A stretch of 13,961 nucleotides of DNA from assembly GCA_035506315.1 (NCBI GenBank), contig DATJPQ010000138.1, positions 1 to 13,961 on the forward strand, in the 5' to 3' direction. Both the position numbers and the translations under genes were made by a program. The notes under the pieces were generated by a model. That model had not been told where the DNA came from. It worked only from the letters and a program-made list of their open reading frames with translations, and did not search any database. This DNA is from MWDT01 sp035506315. Its GTDB lineage: Bacteria > Verrucomicrobiota > Verrucomicrobiia > Opitutales > Opitutaceae. Positions 11,485-13,961 of this stretch are shown here, piece after piece. How positions within the stretch are numbered: position 1 is the stretch's first letter; every line of letters starts with the position of its first letter.

Positions 11485-13743
11485 TCACTTCTTTTCGTCG
11501 TCCGCGGGCGGTGGTGGCATCGGTTCACCCGGGGCGTGGTGCTGGCCGGCCTCCTTCAGGCGTTCGAGCTCGAGCGGATGCTCCTCGTGCATCTCCTCCT
11601 CCGACATGCGGCCCGTGAGCCAGGAGAGGTTCATCGGATAGATGTCGGGGTTGAAGATCACGAAATAGAGGTGCCACACGATGATCGCCAGGGTGGCGAG
11701 GACCGCCTCGTAGAAGTGGATGGTCCGCGAGATGTCGAAGCCGAGCTTGGTGAAAAGCCCCATCGACGTGTTGTCGAACCAGAGGATCGCGCCGGTCGCA
11801 CCCATGATGAGCGTGCCCCAGACGAGCGCCCAGTATTCGGATTTCTCGACGTAGCTGAACCGGCCGAACTTCGGCTTGTCCCCGGCCAGGCCGAGGTTGT
11901 ACCGCAGCACCTTGAACGGATCGGTGAGGTCGTTCCAGCGCGGCAACAGGTCGAGGAAGAGCTGCCGCCCCGGCCGGGTGAACGCGAGGTAGCCGATGTG
12001 CCACACGCCGCCGGCGAGCATTACGACGCCGGCCACGCGGTGCACGATGCCGCGCCAGGCGAACACGCGGTTACTCAGGCTCTGGATCGCGACGACCCAC
12101 CACGCCTCCGGATAACGCAGCATGAAACCGGTGATCACCAGCAGCACGAAGCTGATGACAAGCGTGCCGTGCTGACAGCGCTCATGCGCCGTCATGCGCA
12201 CGTAGAGTCGGTGTTCCTTGACCGGCTCCACCGGGATCAGTCCTTTCTGGATGCCGAGCTTGCGACGGGCCTTCTTGAAGAAATCGAGGAAATTGTGCAG
12301 CGCCATCCCGCCGACGACCGCGATGATCAGGATGACGTAGAGCGTGGCGATCCAGTAGAGGATCGGTTCCCGCTTGGGTTGGGTCACACTCGCGTGGACG
12401 GCCCCGACGGTGAAACGCGTGTTGGCGCCCGGATGACATTGGCCGCACGTGGCGACCAGATTGCCCTTGTAGATCGTGGATGTCGGATCGGACTGCGATT
12501 TGATGGCGTGCGAGCTGTGGCAACTGGCGCAATTCACCACTGTCACCGCCCCCCCACGCACCGCCAGGCCGTGGTAGCTGTCGGTAAACGTCTGGAACGT
12601 GTCGGCCTCCAGGCCGTACTTCTTCGCCAGACGCACCGAAGCATGACACTCGGCACAGACCTTCTGAGCGACATTTTTGGCATACGTCGGCGAATTCGGA
12701 TCGGCCCGCCCGCGGATGTCGTGCTCGCCGTGGCAACGCGTGCACGAGGGGGAATCGAGATTGCCCCGCCGCAGCGCGACCGCGTGCACGCTGGAGTTGT
12801 ACTCGGCGGCGGTCTTGGCGTGGCATTTCGCGCAGGTGGCGGCCACCCGCTGCTGATTGACACGCGAGCCGGCAACCATGCCCAGATTCATCGAGTGGCT
12901 GCCGTGGCAATCGACACAACTGGCGGCTCCGGCCACGCCGCGTGCCAGTGCCGCGCCATGCACGCTTTGGTCGAACGACGCCACGAAGGCCCGGCCGAGC
13001 ATCGTCTTGTCCGCGATCTCCGGTTTTCCCACGTGGCAGGATTCGCAGAGTTTGGCCTGCGCGAGCTTCAACTCGACGGTGGCAGCCTTTCCGACCGGGC
13101 CGGCGATCGGCTGGCGGTGGCAGCTCAAGCAATCGGGGGCATCTTTGGTGCCTGTCGTCAGCGAAAGGCCGTGGGCTGAAGTGCGAAACTCGTCGCGAGC
13201 CGCCTCATGACACTGTCCGCAGGACTCCGCCTGTTTCGCGCGGGTAAACGGGAAATCCACGTTCTTCACCGCCGCCACCGCGTGGGTGCCGTGACACGCC
13301 GTGCATGACGTATCCTTGCCCGCCGGCTGGGGGGAGAGCGCGAGGCGAGGATGGAAAGCGTGTTTCTGCCCGATCTTTTCGTGACACGAGCCGCAGTCCA
13401 CCGGCATCATCGGCTTCTTGTGCGGCGAACTCTCGGAGTTGAATCCCTCGTGACAGTCGAGGCAGGCGAGCGAACTGTGCGCCGATTGGCCGAGCACATT
13501 GGGCTCGACGAAGAGCGATACCTTCTGGCCGCCCTTCCGCATCGAAAGTGTTTCGTCGCTATGACATTCGAGGCAGCTGGCGTCGGAGTTCGGCGCCGGG
13601 GTGGCGGTGGCCGGCGCGTCAGCCGCGCGGGCCAAGGTCACGATCAGCCATAACCCCACGAACAGCCCGGCTCCGCCGCGAAGACAGCTTCGCTTTAGGA
13701 GCCCGAGGCGGGGACCAAAACCGCTACGCATAAAATAGTGCAT
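11485..13743 (-). CDS. Multihaem cytochrome c / cytochrome b fusion (13 CxxCH motifs, CbcL-like architecture)
   Basis: A 752-residue predicted redox protein joining periplasmic c-type haems to a membrane b-type domain. The N-terminus has a basic region and hydrophobic stretch (about 24-39) ending LARAADAP, a plausible signal. Thirteen CxxCH motifs begin at C57, 94, 117, 147, 175, 205, 233, 276, 304, 334, 363, 405 and 433; several are followed by distal His in SxHG-type segments. From about 460 come five predicted membrane helices (460-482, ~525-545, 564-588, 636-656, 676-697), with candidate b-haem His at 483, 525, 568, 582, 676 and 690. The layout resembles Geobacter CbcL (c-haems plus HydC/FdnI-like b domain), so quinol-linked electron transfer is a fair inference. 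ATG 13743; ATG 13731 is an alternative. It ends in a Pro/acidic tail. Confidence 0.92.
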   Translation of the reverse strand: MHYFMRSGFGPRLGLLKRSCLRGGAGLFVGLWLIVTLARAADAPATATPAPNSDASCLECHSDETLSMRKGGQKVSLFVEPNVLGQSAHSSLACLDCHEGFNSESSPHKKPMMPVDCGSCHEKIGQKHAFHPRLALSPQPAGKDTSCTACHGTHAVAAVKNVDFPFTRAKQAESCGQCHEAARDEFRTSAHGLSLTTGTKDAPDCLSCHRQPIAGPVGKAATVELKLAQAKLCESCHVGKPEIADKTMLGRAFVASFDQSVHGAALARGVAGAASCVDCHGSHSMNLGMVAGSRVNQQRVAATCAKCHAKTAAEYNSSVHAVALRRGNLDSPSCTRCHGEHDIRGRADPNSPTYAKNVAQKVCAECHASVRLAKKYGLEADTFQTFTDSYHGLAVRGGAVTVVNCASCHSSHAIKSQSDPTSTIYKGNLVATCGQCHPGANTRFTVGAVHASVTQPKREPILYWIATLYVILIIAVVGGMALHNFLDFFKKARRKLGIQKGLIPVEPVKEHRLYVRMTAHERCQHGTLVISFVLLVITGFMLRYPEAWWVVAIQSLSNRVFAWRGIVHRVAGVVMLAGGVWHIGYLAFTRPGRQLFLDLLPRWNDLTDPFKVLRYNLGLAGDKPKFGRFSYVEKSEYWALVWGTLIMGATGAILWFDNTSMGLFTKLGFDISRTIHFYEAVLATLAIIVWHLYFVIFNPDIYPMNLSWLTGRMSEEEMHEEHPLELERLKEAGQHHAPGEPMPPPPADDEKK

Positions 13744-13961
13744 TAAGGAATCTACCGAGTGGGAACCGGGAAAACTATCGAGGGATGACGCAGCCTAGAC
13801 GCCGGGGGCAGCCGCGCCATCCGAAAAATGGTGGGTAATTCCACTAATTTCTTCAGATCATAAGGCATTTTCATTGCTGTGGCTTTCCGGATCATCCTAG
13901 CGTCCGCCCATCCCACTTGGTTGTTCGGCTATGCGTCCACTCCCGCCCGTCGCTTTCGGTT
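13744..13961. other. Upstream region of the cytochrome gene, right edge of window
   Basis: These 218 bases are the leader and probable promoter region of the minus-strand cytochrome gene. They are AT-richer than the rest, especially 13830-13880. I see no convincing -35/-10 pair, sigma-54 site or operator. An ATG at 13931 on the plus strand opens a frame to the window edge (MRPLPPVAFG), too short to judge and without a ribosome site. Confidence 0.5.

Noticed and set aside
10890..11528. Longer minus-strand frame covering the DUF5069 gene
   Set aside because: The 212-codon product is Arg/Ala-rich and overlaps both the DUF5069 gene and the cytochrome 3' end; the DUF5069 frame carries the recognisable protein.

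Overview
The window is GC-rich and densely coded. It reads like a chromosomal segment of a Verrucomicrobia-type bacterium, most like the Opitutaceae. I infer this from an OleC-type olefin gene, a 13-haem cytochrome c/b fusion, a DUF5069 protein and many small structured repeats between genes. This placement is pattern recognition; no database was searched.

Layout. Positions 1-1253 (minus) hold the N-terminal three quarters of oleC, running off the left edge. Then come RNase D (1501-2670, minus) and a histone-deacetylase-like Zn amidohydrolase (2969-3823, minus). Diverging from these on the plus strand are queC (3968-4684) and queE (5010-5702), two steps of 7-deazaguanine (queuosine precursor) synthesis, and a small VOC-fold protein (6159-6542). 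Everything to the right is on the minus strand. In transcription order this is a 752-residue multihaem cytochrome c/cytochrome b fusion (11485-13743), a DUF5069 protein (10940-11401), an unrecognised 113-residue protein (10512-10853), a soluble chemoreceptor with its sensor domain at the C-terminus (9253-10404), and the ferrous-iron operon feoA-feoB plus a 49-residue Cys-rich membrane protein (9100 down to 6552). The feo operon is preceded by a good Fur box.

The most unusual content lies between the genes. An ordered pair of ~85-bp hairpin modules (A then B) occurs twice, between rnd and the deacetylase gene and between queC and queE. The A stems differ by a compensated base-pair change. The second A module supplies the last codons and stop of queC. 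A REP-doublet-like hairpin sits inside the second copy, and a different one follows queE. The 456-bp gap between queE and the VOC gene also holds three copies of a TGTAACC-N5-GGTTACA palindrome spaced 90-91 bp apart. They form a ~205-bp nested dyad and resemble operators of HigA/MqsA-type antitoxins, yet no toxin-antitoxin gene is visible. A diverged relative sharing an exact 15-bp tag lies between the chemoreceptor gene and the feo promoter. oleC appears to carry two short in-frame insertions of simple repeat-like DNA. In several genes the 3' end or stop codon coincides with one of these repeats.

Functionally, the coding part is mostly ordinary housekeeping and accessory metabolism: RNA processing, tRNA-modification precursors, iron uptake, respiration and hydrocarbon synthesis. 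I do not see a new enzymatic or defence system. The repeat families are the part most likely to be undescribed.
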